Shown: positions 16,973-26,749, numbered from the stretch's first letter. The stretch: DNA of 64,000 nt from JABSSA01 sp039960995 (GCA_039960995.1 JBDVKF010000027.1:1-64000), one strand, 5' to 3'. Notes: generated from the letters alone by a model not told the origin. Numbers and translations: made by a program.

Positions 16973-18091
16973 ATGAAAATTTCTGTGGAACGCGGCGTCT
17001 TGCTTAAAGCTGTCGCACAAGCCCAGTCAGTTGTTGAACGTCGAAATACGATTCCAATCTTGGCGAATGTCTTGATTGAAGCTGAAGGCTCTGATGTGAC
17101 CTTTCGCGCGACTGATCTGGATATTGAAATCGTGGACAAAGCCGCGGCGATGGTCGAACGCGCGGGTGCAACGACAGTTTCAGCCACGACCTTACACGAG
17201 ATTGTTCGGAAATTGCCGGATGGCGCTCAAGTGGTCCTGACGGCAGACAGCGCATCTGGACGACTAACAGTAGAAGCGGGTCGTTCAAACTTTTCGCTGG
17301 CGACATTACCGAAAGAAGACTTTCCGGTGATGGCGACCTCAGATTACGCATCCAATTTTGCGGCACCTGCTGGGGTGCTGCGCCGGTTGTTCGACAAATC
17401 AAAGTTTGCCATCTCGACCGAAGAAACGCGGTATTATCTGAATGGTGTGTACATGCATACGTCGGACAGCGATGGTCGAAAAGTGTTGCGTTGCGTTGCC
17501 ACCGACGGGCATCGCTTGGCCCGCATTGATGCAGAACTGCCCTCTGGCGCTGAAGATATGCCAGGCGTGATCGTCCCTCGGAAAACTGTGGGTGAACTTC
17601 GCAAGCTTTTGGAAGATGATGACACGCAAATTGCTGTGTCCGTGTCCGAAACTAAAGTGCGCTTTGCGACGCCAGCAATCACGCTAACATCCAAGGTTAT
17701 CGACGGAACTTTCCCCGATTACACACGCGTTATTCCTGCAGGCAACACGCGCAGGCTTGAAGTTGATGCATCTGATTTTGCGCAAGCCGTGGACCGTGTC
17801 GCCACAGTCAGCTCAGAACGATCGCGCGCCGTCAAGTTGCAGTTGGACGAAGATCGGCTGATCCTAAGCGTCAACGCGCCTGACAGCGGTGCCGCCGAAG
17901 AAGAATTGGCCGTCGCATATGCTGACGAACGATTGGAAATTGGCTTTAACGCGAAATACCTGCTTGAGATTGCAAGTCAGGTTGATCGCGAAAACGCTGT
18001 GTTCATGTTCAATTCTTCTGGTGATCCAACACTTATGCGAGAAGGTAATGACGAATCTGCGGTGTACGTCGTCATGCCGATGCGCGTCTGA
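16973..18091 (+). CDS. dnaN: DNA polymerase III beta sliding clamp
   Basis: A 372-residue processivity clamp that encircles DNA and tethers polymerase III. The N-terminus MKISVERGVLLKAVAQAQSVVERRNTIPIL is split here for length: MKISVERGVLLKA then VERRNTIPILANV. The C-terminus ends in YVVMPMRV, the usual clamp ending with M-P-M-R. ATG 16973 has GAGGAG 7 bases upstream; an in-frame ATG at 16916 is less likely. recF follows 55 bases later. Confidence 0.96.
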   Translation: MKISVERGVLLKAVAQAQSVVERRNTIPILANVLIEAEGSDVTFRATDLDIEIVDKAAAMVERAGATTVSATTLHEIVRKLPDGAQVVLTADSASGRLTVEAGRSNFSLATLPKEDFPVMATSDYASNFAAPAGVLRRLFDKSKFAISTEETRYYLNGVYMHTSDSDGRKVLRCVATDGHRLARIDAELPSGAEDMPGVIVPRKTVGELRKLLEDDDTQIAVSVSETKVRFATPAITLTSKVIDGTFPDYTRVIPAGNTRRLEVDASDFAQAVDRVATVSSERSRAVKLQLDEDRLILSVNAPDSGAAEEELAVAYADERLEIGFNAKYLLEIASQVDRENAVFMFNSSGDPTLMREGNDESAVYVVMPMRV

Positions 18092-18146
18092 CATCGCATC
18101 CAAACTCGATGTCAGTGTGCAAGCCACCTGACGCTGAAAGATAGCT

Positions 18147-19262
18147 ATGGCTCTTTTTCTTTCAGACCTGACATTGTCGCACTTCCGCTCGCACAAAATT
18201 GCGCGCATTTCGGTCGACTCCCGTCCTGTGGCGATTTTTGGTCCCAACGGGGCTGGCAAAACCAACATCCTTGAGGCTGTGTCCCTTTTGTCGCCCGGCC
18301 GTGGATTACGGCGTGCAGGCGCAGAAGCGATGACGCGACGGCCGGAAGCTTTGGGTTGGAAGATCACCAGTGTGTTGCACTCTCTTGGTCACGTGCACGA
18401 ATTGGAAAGTTGGTCCGATGCGGGGGCTGCGCGGCAAACTAAGATTGATGGAAAGAAATCGGCCCAGACATCGCTTGGGCAGATTTCAAGGGTTTTATGG
18501 TTGATCCCATCCATGGACCGTTTGTGGATCGAAGGCGCAGAAGGGCGGCGGCGGTTCCTTGATCGGGTCACGCTAAGTTTCGAACCAAAGCACGCGCAAT
18601 TGTCACTGGATTACGACAAAGCGATGCGTGAACGGAACCGATTGCTGAAGGAACAAATCCGCGATGCATCTTGGTATGGTGCATTGGAAAAGCAGATGGC
18701 GGAAACCGGCGCTTGCATCCATGCGAACCGACTGGCGGCCTTAGCCGCTTTGGAAACCGCGCAACAAGATGCTCAGACGGCATTTCCTACGGCTGACCTA
18801 TTACTGACCCACGCCGAAGGCGAAATGCCAAGCAATGCGGACGATTTGCGTACAGCGCTGGAAGACGGTCGGTTTCGGGACTTGGCGGCAGGGCGCACGC
18901 TTGTTGGCCCTCATCGTGCCGATTTGGAAGGGGCATATGCGGCCAAGGGGGTTCTGGCAAAAGACTGTTCAACTGGCGAACAAAAAGCGTTGTTGGTTTC
19001 CCTCATCTTGGCCAACGCCCGCGCATTGGCCCAAGGGTTTGGCGCCCCACCCCTTCTATTGCTGGATGAAGTCTCGGCGCATTTGGACGCCAATCGACGC
19101 GCCGCGCTTTACGACGAAATTTGCGCCCTGAAAGCGCAGGCATGGATGACGGGCACAGGCCCGGAACTTTTCAGTGAATTTGGCGACAAGGCGCAATATT
19201 TGGAAGTCGGTGAGACTGAAGGCGCATCCTACGTAAAGCCATCAGACGATTGTTCTTGGTGA
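18147..19262 (+). CDS. recF: DNA replication and repair protein RecF
   Basis: A 371-residue SMC-like ATPase that works with RecO and RecR to load RecA at gaps. Walker A is FGPNGAGKTN (31-40), the ABC-type signature STGEQKALLVSLILANA lies near residue 275, and Walker B LLLLDEVSAHLD near 305. N-terminal LTLSHFRSH is family-typical. It sits in the conserved order dnaA-dnaN-recF-gyrB. Confidence 0.95.
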   Translation: MALFLSDLTLSHFRSHKIARISVDSRPVAIFGPNGAGKTNILEAVSLLSPGRGLRRAGAEAMTRRPEALGWKITSVLHSLGHVHELESWSDAGAARQTKIDGKKSAQTSLGQISRVLWLIPSMDRLWIEGAEGRRRFLDRVTLSFEPKHAQLSLDYDKAMRERNRLLKEQIRDASWYGALEKQMAETGACIHANRLAALAALETAQQDAQTAFPTADLLLTHAEGEMPSNADDLRTALEDGRFRDLAAGRTLVGPHRADLEGAYAAKGVLAKDCSTGEQKALLVSLILANARALAQGFGAPPLLLLDEVSAHLDANRRAALYDEICALKAQAWMTGTGPELFSEFGDKAQYLEVGETEGASYVKPSDDCSW

Positions 19263-19586
19263 TTTGCGGGCGGCAAGCCATTGCTGTCGGCCAAACTTCA
19301 TTGAATTGAGTATTACTGAAACCCATCCGGCTATTCTGACGGACACCTAATCCAAGGGATAAATCAAGGTACATGCGCTGTCGGGTTTGAGCTGTTCCAA
19401 GCTCGGATTGAGGCATTGTTTCAATGACGCAGGCGACGAATAAGCGACCGCTTTGGCGGCGCTGTGAATAACCTGAGGATAAAGTGGTTAAGCCTCTGAT
19501 TTTATTGGACGGAAATTCATGCCAAACGCGTGACATTCATTGATGAATTCCGTATAAATCACGCAACACTCAAAGGGGAAAATACA
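19263..19586 (+). other. recF-gyrB intergenic region
   Basis: About 320 bases with no supported gene. It should hold the gyrB promoter. The segment just before gyrB is AT-rich, with direct short repeats such as CATTCATTGATGAATTCC, but no clear -35/-10 pair was assigned. Confidence 0.45.
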
Positions 19587-22001
19587 TTGACGGATAACGA
19601 GCAAAGCCCCGAGGAATACGGCGCAGATTCAATCAAAGTTCTCAGAGGCTTAGAAGCTGTTCGAAAGCGTCCCGGTATGTATATCGGTGACACGGATGAC
19701 GGCAGCGGCCTGCATCACATGGTCTACGAAGTCGTCGACAATGGCATTGACGAAGCTTTGGCAGGTCATGCGGACTATGTCCGCGTTACAATTCACGCGG
19801 ATTCCAGCGTGTCTGTGCGCGACAATGGGCGTGGAATTCCTGTGGGTATCCACGAAGAAGAAGGTGTCTCTGCGGCCGAGGTCATCATGACTCAACTGCA
19901 CGCTGGCGGAAAGTTTGACAGCAACTCTTACAAGGTGTCGGGCGGCTTGCATGGCGTTGGTGTGTCGGTTGTGAACGCCTTGTCGGTCTGGCTGGATCTA
20001 CGCGTCTGGCGCGAAGGCAAAGAGCACCACGCGCGATTTGAACATGGCGAAACCACGAAACACCTCGAAGTTCTTGGCGACACAGACGAGACCGGGACCG
20101 AAGTGCGCTTTTTGGCGTCAACCGACACGTTTTCGAATGTGGATTACCAATTTGAAACGCTGGAAAAACGGCTGCGCGAACTCGCCTTCCTAAATTCCGG
20201 CGTCCGCATCATCTTGCGAGATGAACGACCGATAGAACCGCTTGTATCTGAACTGTTCTATGAAGGCGGCGTGAAAGAGTTTGTTAAATATCTTGATCGA
20301 TCCAAATCATCCATCATGGACGAGCCTATTTGGGTCACCGGTGAACGCGATGATATCGTCGTTGAAGTCGCGATGTGGTGGAATGACAGCTATCATGAAA
20401 ACGTTCTGCCATTCACAAACAACATTCCACAACGCGACGGCGGTGCGCACCTTGCCGGTTTCCGTGGCGCACTGACCCGAACGATCACGAAATATGCGCA
20501 AACAAGTGGGATCGCCAAGCGGGAAAAGGTGAACTTTACCGGGGATGACGCCCGCGAAGGGTTGACCTGTGTGCTGTCCGTAAAAGTACCTGACCCGAAA
20601 TTCAGTTCTCAGACCAAAGACAAGCTGGTGTCATCAGAGGTGCGTCCAGCGGTCGAGGGTTTGGTGAATGAAAAGCTGTCTGAGTGGTTCGAAGAGAACC
20701 CGAACGAGGCCAAGATCATCGTTGGTAAAATCGTCGAGGCCGCATTGGCCCGAGAAGCGGCCCGAAAAGCGCGTGAGTTGACACGACGCAAGACGGCAAT
20801 GGATGTGAATTACCTTGCCGGCAAACTGAAAGACTGTTCGGAAAAGGACCCGTCCAAGACCGAAGTCTTTTTGGTCGAGGGTGACAGCGCCGGGGGATCG
20901 GCGCAAACGGGTCGGGATCGCCAAACACAAGCCGTGCTGCCATTGCGTGGGAAAATCCTGAACGTAGAGCGTGCGCGCTTTGACCGAATGTTGGGCAGCC
21001 AAGAAATCGGCAACCTTGTCATGGCACTTGGTACCGGAATTGGTCGGGACGAATTCAATATCGAAAAGCTGCGTTACCACAAGATCGTCATTATGACGGA
21101 TGCTGACGTGGATGGCGCGCATATCCGAACCCTGTTGTTGACCTTCTTTTATCGGCAGATGCCGGAACTGATTGAAGGCGGATACCTCTATATTGCTCAA
21201 CCACCGCTTTATAAAGTTTCACGCGGAAAATCAGAGGTTTACCTAAAAGATCAGGGTGCTTTGGAAGAATATCTGGTTGAACAAGGGATCGAAGGTGCAG
21301 TCCTGCGTCAGGGCAACGGCGAAGAGATTGTTGGTCAAGATTTGCGGCGCGTTGTCGAAGATGCGCGCCGACTGCGCAATCTGCTGCATGCGTTCCCAAC
21401 GCATTACCCGCGGCATATTCTGGAACAAGCCGCGATTGCCGGGGCGTTTGTACCCGGTGCTGTTGATGCCGACCTGCAAGGCGTTGCAGACAAAGTGGCT
21501 GAGCGTCTGAACCTAATCGCGCTTGAATATGAACAAGGGTGGACGGGTCGCATTACGCAAGACAAAGGCGTGCGTCTTGCCCGGATTCTGCGTGGCGTCG
21601 AAGAGGTCCGGACATTGGATGGCCCAATGATGCGGTCTGGTGAATCCCGTAAAACGGGCAGCTTCACACAGGAATTGCAGGCCGTTTATGGGCTGCCAGC
21701 TGCATTGGTCCGCAAGGATCGCTCGCAAGTTATTCATGGCCCCTTGGATCTGTTGAACGCAGTCCTAAGCGAAGGCGAAAAGGGCCTGAGCTTGCAGCGT
21801 TACAAAGGGTTGGGTGAAATGAACCCTGGGCAATTGTGGGAAACAACCTTGGATCCGGATGCAAGAACACTGTTGCAGGTACGAGTCGAAGATATGGCCG
21901 AAGCCGACGATTTGTTCACCAAGCTTATGGGTGATGTCGTCGAACCACGTCGCGCCTTTATTCAGGATAACGCTCTGAACGTCGAGAATTTGGACTTCTA
22001 A
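19587..22001 (+). CDS. gyrB: DNA gyrase subunit B
   Basis: An 804-residue ATPase subunit of gyrase that drives negative supercoiling with GyrA. The GHKL ATPase shows YEVVDNGIDEA, DNGRGIPV and GGLHGVGVSVVNALS; the TOPRIM domain shows EGDSAGGSA and DADVDGAHIRTLLLTFFYR; the C-terminal RYKGLGEMNPGQLWETT is intact. I place the start at TTG 19587 (read as MTDNEQSPEEYGADSI), which has AAGGGGA upstream; the frame opens 19 codons earlier at a GTG without such a site. Confidence 0.94.
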   Translation: MTDNEQSPEEYGADSIKVLRGLEAVRKRPGMYIGDTDDGSGLHHMVYEVVDNGIDEALAGHADYVRVTIHADSSVSVRDNGRGIPVGIHEEEGVSAAEVIMTQLHAGGKFDSNSYKVSGGLHGVGVSVVNALSVWLDLRVWREGKEHHARFEHGETTKHLEVLGDTDETGTEVRFLASTDTFSNVDYQFETLEKRLRELAFLNSGVRIILRDERPIEPLVSELFYEGGVKEFVKYLDRSKSSIMDEPIWVTGERDDIVVEVAMWWNDSYHENVLPFTNNIPQRDGGAHLAGFRGALTRTITKYAQTSGIAKREKVNFTGDDAREGLTCVLSVKVPDPKFSSQTKDKLVSSEVRPAVEGLVNEKLSEWFEENPNEAKIIVGKIVEAALAREAARKARELTRRKTAMDVNYLAGKLKDCSEKDPSKTEVFLVEGDSAGGSAQTGRDRQTQAVLPLRGKILNVERARFDRMLGSQEIGNLVMALGTGIGRDEFNIEKLRYHKIVIMTDADVDGAHIRTLLLTFFYRQMPELIEGGYLYIAQPPLYKVSRGKSEVYLKDQGALEEYLVEQGIEGAVLRQGNGEEIVGQDLRRVVEDARRLRNLLHAFPTHYPRHILEQAAIAGAFVPGAVDADLQGVADKVAERLNLIALEYEQGWTGRITQDKGVRLARILRGVEEVRTLDGPMMRSGESRKTGSFTQELQAVYGLPAALVRKDRSQVIHGPLDLLNAVLSEGEKGLSLQRYKGLGEMNPGQLWETTLDPDARTLLQVRVEDMAEADDLFTKLMGDVVEPRRAFIQDNALNVENLDF

Positions 22002-22005
22002 TCAC

Positions 22006-22045
22006 AAATCGGGCGGCGCTTTCTGACAGCCCTGCCCGATTTCAT
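22006..22045 (+). terminator. terminator-like hairpin after gyrB
   Basis: AAATCGGGC (22006-22014) pairs with GCCCGATTT (22034-22042), 9 bp, over a 19-base loop. The T run is short (TTT), so efficiency is uncertain. Confidence 0.6.
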
Positions 22046-22183
22046 GAATTTGGCTGCGCCCGCACCTATACGGGAACAATTGCACAAAATTTCAGCACCT
22101 AGAATGCAATGCACATCGCGTTTGGGCGGCATTCCCGTCAGACGCTTTACTTTGCGCGGTTCCGGTGGTGATCCGACAGTGGC

Positions 22184-22768
22184 ATGCAAACCAATTTATC
22201 AATCATTGTCGTTGAGAACGACCGCGAACGCGCCATCCAGATTGTAGATAGTCTGCGCGAAGCGGGCGAGTTCGAGATTCATGTCATCGCTGAAGCCACC
22301 AGCCTTGCCCGCCAAATTAAAGAGCGACAGCCTGATATCGTTTTGATCGACATGTCCAATCCGTCTCGCGACACGTTGGAAGAAATGACGTTGGCATCTG
22401 GGCCACTGGAACGCCCAGTTGCAATGTTTGTCGATCAATCGGCATCTGGATTGTCAGCCGCCGCTATTGAAGCCGGCGTATCCGCCTATGTTGCGGATAG
22501 ATTGCGACCCGAACGGGTGCGTGCGGTTATAGAAGCAGCCATTGTCCGATTCCGAATGTTTCAACGCATGCGCACGGAGCTTGCTGAAACCAAACGCGCG
22601 TTGGAAGAACGAAAAGTAATCGATCGGGCAAAAGGTCTGATCATGAAAGCACGCAAGGTTGAAGAAGAAGCAGCCTATGCAATTTTGCGCAAAGCAGCCA
22701 TGGATCAGAGCAAACGGGTCGCAGATGTCGCCGAAGCGTTGGTCACCGCAGCAAGGCTTTTGTCATGA
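22184..22768 (+). CDS. nasT: ANTAR-type response regulator NasT
   Basis: A 194-residue regulator of nitrate and nitrite assimilation. Residues 1-120 form a pseudo-receiver domain (LSIIVVENDRERA, DIVLIDMS), and residues about 130-190 are an ANTAR RNA-binding domain (VIDRAKGLIMKARKVEEEAAYAILRKAAM). In characterised systems NasT relieves transcription termination in the leader of nitrate genes and is held inactive by NasS when nitrate is absent. It overlaps nasS by 4 bases (ATGA). The matching leader with a terminator lies just after nasS. Confidence 0.92.
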   Translation: MQTNLSIIVVENDRERAIQIVDSLREAGEFEIHVIAEATSLARQIKERQPDIVLIDMSNPSRDTLEEMTLASGPLERPVAMFVDQSASGLSAAAIEAGVSAYVADRLRPERVRAVIEAAIVRFRMFQRMRTELAETKRALEERKVIDRAKGLIMKARKVEEEAAYAILRKAAMDQSKRVADVAEALVTAARLLS

Positions 22769-23964
22769 AGGGTGATCGCTTAGCACTTGGGTTTATTCCA
22801 TTGGTGGATGCAGCCCCTTTGATTGTAGCACATGAAATGGGGTTTGCAGCCGAAGAAGGTCTGTTATTCGATCTGCATCGCGCGCCTTCTTGGTCCGCCC
22901 TGCGTGATATGCTGAGCTTTGGACATCTCGACGCGGCACATATGTTGGCCCCTGTCCCTGTCGCCGCTGCGATGGGTCTGGGTGGTGGCGGCGCACAATT
23001 GGATGTCTTGTCCGTCCTTTCGATGAACGGCAACGTCATCGGCATCAGCAATACCTTGGCTGAACAACTACGCGATTACGGACACAGCTTTGATTTTCAA
23101 AATGCGCACGCAGCGGGGCAAGCCCTTATCGCAGTGTGCCAAAAGCCTTTGCGGATTGGGGTACCTTTTCCTTTTTCAATGCACGCGGAATTGGTCTGCT
23201 ATTGGCTGACGGCATTGGGGCTTCCCGCGCCTGAAAATCTGGATATTCGAACCATCCCACCACAATTGATGGTCGATGCTGTGAAGGCGTCCGAGATTGA
23301 TGCGTTTTGTGTAGGAGAGCCTTGGGGATCCAAAGTTGTGGCGTCTGGGTTCGGCACACTCTTGTTACCATGCAACGCGATCTGGGCATTTGCTCCGGAA
23401 AAGGTGCTGACTGTTCGCCATGATTGGATAAAACCCAATACTGAATTAAACCATCGGCTCATCCGTGCAACTTGGCGTGCCCGTCGATGGCTGGCACAGC
23501 CTGAATCTGCGATGCTTACCGCTGAACTGCTTTCACGCCCTGAATATTTGAATGTCGACGCAGAAATCATTGAATGTGCTTTGTCAGGCCAATTCACGAT
23601 TTCAGAACAAGGCGACCAAAAAAGCGTTCCAGGGTTCGTCGAATTTCACGAAGGTGCGGCGGGTTTTCCCTGGCGCAGCCAAGCAGAGTGGATCGCGCAT
23701 CAACTGGCGCGCCGTACCGGACGCGACCCACAGGATGCCGCGAAACGGGCCCAATCTGTTTTCAGAACCGACTTACATCGAGACGCTTTGCACGGAACGA
23801 CCGCCAACTTACCCGGTGCATCGTCAAAACGCGAAGGTGCGCTCAGCGATGATTCTGAGGCCCCGTCACAGCGTGGCCGAGTCGTTTTGCAACGTGATGC
23901 GTTTTTCGATGGACGTATTTTTGAACCGTTGGCCGCAGATCCGCACAAAATTTTGGCAAAGTGA
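22765..23964 (+). CDS. nasS: nitrate/nitrite sensor NasS (NrtA-like, cytoplasmic)
   Basis: A 399-residue member of the NrtA/CmpA solute-binding family that lacks a signal peptide (it starts MKGDRLALGFIPLVDAAPL), so it stays in the cytoplasm. NasS binds nitrate or nitrite and then releases NasT. Family motifs LDAAHMLAPVPVAAAMG and FCVGEPWGSKV match the NrtA core, and resemblance to the downstream NrtA is plain (compare GAHMLAGQPLAATIG and YSVGEPWNQQA). Translationally coupled to nasT. Confidence 0.9.
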   Translation: MKGDRLALGFIPLVDAAPLIVAHEMGFAAEEGLLFDLHRAPSWSALRDMLSFGHLDAAHMLAPVPVAAAMGLGGGGAQLDVLSVLSMNGNVIGISNTLAEQLRDYGHSFDFQNAHAAGQALIAVCQKPLRIGVPFPFSMHAELVCYWLTALGLPAPENLDIRTIPPQLMVDAVKASEIDAFCVGEPWGSKVVASGFGTLLLPCNAIWAFAPEKVLTVRHDWIKPNTELNHRLIRATWRARRWLAQPESAMLTAELLSRPEYLNVDAEIIECALSGQFTISEQGDQKSVPGFVEFHEGAAGFPWRSQAEWIAHQLARRTGRDPQDAAKRAQSVFRTDLHRDALHGTTANLPGASSKREGALSDDSEAPSQRGRVVLQRDAFFDGRIFEPLAADPHKILAK

Positions 23965-24203
23965 TCCACGGACTTGCTGCAACGCGGCATTTTTATAATT
24001 TTTTGTTAAAAATACTTTGTCCACGCCGCACCAAAGAATAAACATCAGGTATCGGCAGACAACGATGTCCACCGAATTTGATGCTCCCAGAGACTGGGAA
24101 ATTCCGAGCAAAGCCGCTCTTTCGTCTGCCATCCTCCCGGCGGAACGATCGAGCGGCTTTTTCTTTGCCCACTATTTGGGTATGCAAACAAGGGACTGAA
24201 TAC
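23965..24203 (+). promoter_or_regulatory. nas leader region, candidate NasT antitermination target
   Basis: This 239-base gap carries a TATAAT at 23994-23999 (no good -35 was assigned), two stem-loops and a terminator. Stem-loop one pairs GCCG-C-ACC (24025-24032) with GGT-AT-CGGC (24048-24056). Stem-loop two pairs GCTC (24083-24086) with GAGC (24106-24109) and contains CCC/GGG closing AGAGACT (24089-24095), where A and G have the A-x-x-G spacing known for ANTAR-bound loops. The terminator (listed separately) comes next. The order stem-loops, terminator, nrtA is that of a NasT-controlled leader. The exact ANTAR hexaloops are not certain. Confidence 0.55.
24110..24166 (+). terminator. conditional terminator in the nas leader
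   Basis: AAAGCCGCTC (24110-24119) pairs with GAGCGGCTTT (24151-24160), a perfect 10-bp base, continued inside by TCGTCTGCC/GGCGGA-A-CGA with a one-base bulge and an 8-base loop, and followed by TTCTTT. It would stop transcription 40 bases before nrtA unless NasT acts. Confidence 0.8.
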
Positions 24204-25571
24204 ATGAAGAAAATTCTTCTTGGGTTGACCTTATCCACGGCAATGAGCGGGGCCGTTTTTGGTCAATCTCTTGACCTTGAGAAAGATGAACTGACCATCG
24301 GGTTTATCAAGTTGACTGACATGGCACCTTTGGCCGTGGCCTATGAACAGGGCTACTTTTTGGACGAGGGTCTGTTTGTTACACTTGAAGCTCAAGCCAA
24401 CTGGAAAGTTTTGTTGGACGGAGTGATTGACGGTCAACTCGATGGCGCACACATGCTGGCGGGACAACCTTTGGCGGCCACCATTGGGTTTGGCACCGAA
24501 GCACATATCATTACGCCTTTCTCTATGGATTTGAACGGCAACGGGATCACGGTTTCCAACGATGTTTGGGAAGAAATGAAGCCCCACGTTCCCAAAATGG
24601 CCGACGGGCGCCCACAGCATCCAATCAGCGCAGAAGCACTTGCGCCTGTTGTCGAAAGCTACAAATCCGAAGGTAAGCCGTTCAACATGGGAATGGTGTT
24701 CCCGGTTTCGACACATAATTACGAATTGCGCTATTGGTTGGCTGCGGGTGGATTGCACCCCGGATACTACAGCCCTGAAAATGTCACGGGTCAGATTGCT
24801 GCAGACGTTTATTTGTCTGTGACGCCTCCGCCCCAGATGCCTTCAACAATGGAAGCCGGTACAATTGACGGGTATTCTGTTGGCGAACCTTGGAACCAGC
24901 AGGCTGTGTTCAAAGGTATTGGTGTGCCGGTTATCACTGATTACCAACTCTGGAAAAACAATCCCGAAAAGGTATTCGGAATTTCCGCAGAGTTCGCGGA
25001 ACAAAACCCCAACACGACAATTGCCGTGACCAAAGCGTTGATCCGCGCAGCCATCTGGTTGGATGAAAATGACAACGCAAATCGTGCCGAAGCTGTCCAA
25101 ATGCTCAGCCAGCCCGAGTATGTCGGGGCGGATGCAGAGGTTATCGCAAACTCAATGACCGGGTTCTTTGAATTCGAAAAGGGTGACAAACGCGACATTC
25201 CCGATTTCAACGTATTCTTCCGTCATCACGCGACTTACCCGTTTTATTCGGATGCCATTTGGTACCTGACACAAATGCGCCGTTGGGGGCAAATCTCGGA
25301 AGCTAAATCCGATGATTGGTTCCACGAGGTTGCCGAGAAAGTTTACAAACCAGCAATCTATTTGCAGGCCGCACGCCTTCTTGTGGACGACGGTTTGGCA
25401 AACGAAGCGGACTTTCCCTGGGACAGCGACGGGTACAAAGCGCCAACACCAGCAGCCGACATCATTGACGGCATTGGATACGATGGTCGCGCACCAAACA
25501 CTTATCTGGACAGCCTGCCAATTGGCCTGAAAGGCGAACAGATCGTCGTTGGAACTGAAATCCAAGGCTGA
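24204..25571 (+). CDS. nrtA: nitrate ABC transporter, periplasmic binding protein
   Basis: A 455-residue nitrate-binding protein delivering substrate to NrtB. The N-terminus MKKILLGLTLSTAMSGAVFG is a Sec signal peptide without a lipobox cysteine, so it should be a soluble periplasmic protein, unlike the lipoprotein NrtA of cyanobacteria. Core motifs are LDGAHMLAGQPLAATIGFG and DGYSVGEPWNQQAV. ATG 24204 is preferred to the earlier in-frame start, because that start would read through the leader terminator; AGGGACT lies upstream. A hairpin and then nrtB follow. Confidence 0.95.
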   Translation: MKKILLGLTLSTAMSGAVFGQSLDLEKDELTIGFIKLTDMAPLAVAYEQGYFLDEGLFVTLEAQANWKVLLDGVIDGQLDGAHMLAGQPLAATIGFGTEAHIITPFSMDLNGNGITVSNDVWEEMKPHVPKMADGRPQHPISAEALAPVVESYKSEGKPFNMGMVFPVSTHNYELRYWLAAGGLHPGYYSPENVTGQIAADVYLSVTPPPQMPSTMEAGTIDGYSVGEPWNQQAVFKGIGVPVITDYQLWKNNPEKVFGISAEFAEQNPNTTIAVTKALIRAAIWLDENDNANRAEAVQMLSQPEYVGADAEVIANSMTGFFEFEKGDKRDIPDFNVFFRHHATYPFYSDAIWYLTQMRRWGQISEAKSDDWFHEVAEKVYKPAIYLQAARLLVDDGLANEADFPWDSDGYKAPTPAADIIDGIGYDGRAPNTYLDSLPIGLKGEQIVVGTEIQG

Positions 25572-25590
25572 CACGCACCAAACCTACATT

Positions 25591-25618
25591 CACCCCACGC
25601 TTACCATCGTGTGGGGTG
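25591..25618 (+). promoter_or_regulatory. hairpin between nrtA and nrtB
   Basis: CACCCCAC (25591-25598) pairs perfectly with GTGGGGTG (25611-25618), with two more closing pairs inside. No T run follows, so a role in protecting the nrtA mRNA 3' end, giving excess binding protein, is more likely than termination. Confidence 0.6.
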
Positions 25619-25660
25619 AGTATCTTATTGATCTTTCACCGTTTAGACAGGACATGATAC

Positions 25661-26743
25661 ATGGCCGCCATCGACCCATCCGACGCAACAGAGCTTGAGC
25701 GCGAAGCGCGCCGTTCCCGGTTGTTTGCTCGCATAAACACAGCAGACAAATGGTTCCAAGTTCTAGGCCTGGCCTGGATCACTCCGATCCTAAAAGCGTC
25801 AGCCGGTGACAATCCGAAAACACAAATGCGCGAATTGTGGCGCTTGCTGGCTGTGCCTTTGTTGGCCATCGCCGTGTTCCTGGCGCTGTGGGCAAATTTT
25901 GCACCACGTGTTCAGACATCATTGGGCGCTATTCCGGGCCCGGCGCAAGTTTGGACCGAAATGGTCAATCTGCACGAAGACGCCCAAGCCAAAGGTGTAA
26001 AGCGCGCAAAATTCGAAGAGATGGTCGAAAAACGCAACGTGCGTTTGATCGAGGCAGGCAAAGCAGATCAAGTCAAACAAGTCGCTTATACCGGTTCACC
26101 TTCATATTACGCGCAAATCTGGACGTCGATCAAAACCGTGTTCTTTGGCTTCATGATTGCGACTGTCATCGCCGTGCCATTGGGCATCGCGGCTGGCTTG
26201 TCTCCATTGGCAAATGCTGGGCTAAATCCGCTGATTCAAATTTTCAAACCGGTCTCGCCATTAGCATGGTTGCCGATCGTCACAATGGTTGTTTCGGCGC
26301 TTTACGCAACAAATGACGGTTTCTTTGCCAAGTCCTTTCTGATTTCGGCCATCACAGTGACATTGTGTTCCCTATGGCCAACGTTGATCAACACAGCGCT
26401 TGGTGTGGCATCAATCGACAAGGACCTCGTTAATGTTTCCAAGGTTCTGAAGATGAACACTTGGACCAAAATCACAAAACTTGTTTTGCCAAGCGCGTTA
26501 CCTTTGATTTTCACCGGTTTGCGCCTGTCCCTCGGTGTTGGCTGGATGGTTTTGATCGCGGCTGAAATGCTGGCTCAGAATCCAGGCCTAGGCAAATTCG
26601 TCTGGGATGAATTCCAAAATGGGTCGTCGCAATCTTTGGCCAAAATCATGGTCGCGGTCTTCACCATCGGCATCATCGGGTTTCTGTTGGATCGTGTGAT
26701 GTTCGCACTGCAGTCCCTTTTCACATTCTCGAACAACCGGTGA
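25661..26743 (+). CDS. nrtB: nitrate ABC transporter, permease
   Basis: A 360-residue inner-membrane permease. Hydrophobic segments begin with LLAVPLLAIAVFLALWANF (about 48-66) and recur through residue 345, and the EAA-type loop for contacting the ATPase is present in the central part (INTALGVASIDKDLVNVSKVL). A long N-terminal cytoplasmic stretch and a periplasmic loop rich in K/E (about 105-145) are typical of proteobacterial NrtB. Six bases separate it from nrtCD. Confidence 0.93.
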   Translation: MAAIDPSDATELEREARRSRLFARINTADKWFQVLGLAWITPILKASAGDNPKTQMRELWRLLAVPLLAIAVFLALWANFAPRVQTSLGAIPGPAQVWTEMVNLHEDAQAKGVKRAKFEEMVEKRNVRLIEAGKADQVKQVAYTGSPSYYAQIWTSIKTVFFGFMIATVIAVPLGIAAGLSPLANAGLNPLIQIFKPVSPLAWLPIVTMVVSALYATNDGFFAKSFLISAITVTLCSLWPTLINTALGVASIDKDLVNVSKVLKMNTWTKITKLVLPSALPLIFTGLRLSLGVGWMVLIAAEMLAQNPGLGKFVWDEFQNGSSQSLAKIMVAVFTIGIIGFLLDRVMFALQSLFTFSNNR

Positions 26744-26749
26744 TCTGAC

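Noticed and set aside
24078..24203. An earlier start for nrtA
   Set aside because: It would translate through the leader terminator and stem-loops and lose the signal peptide at the N-terminus.
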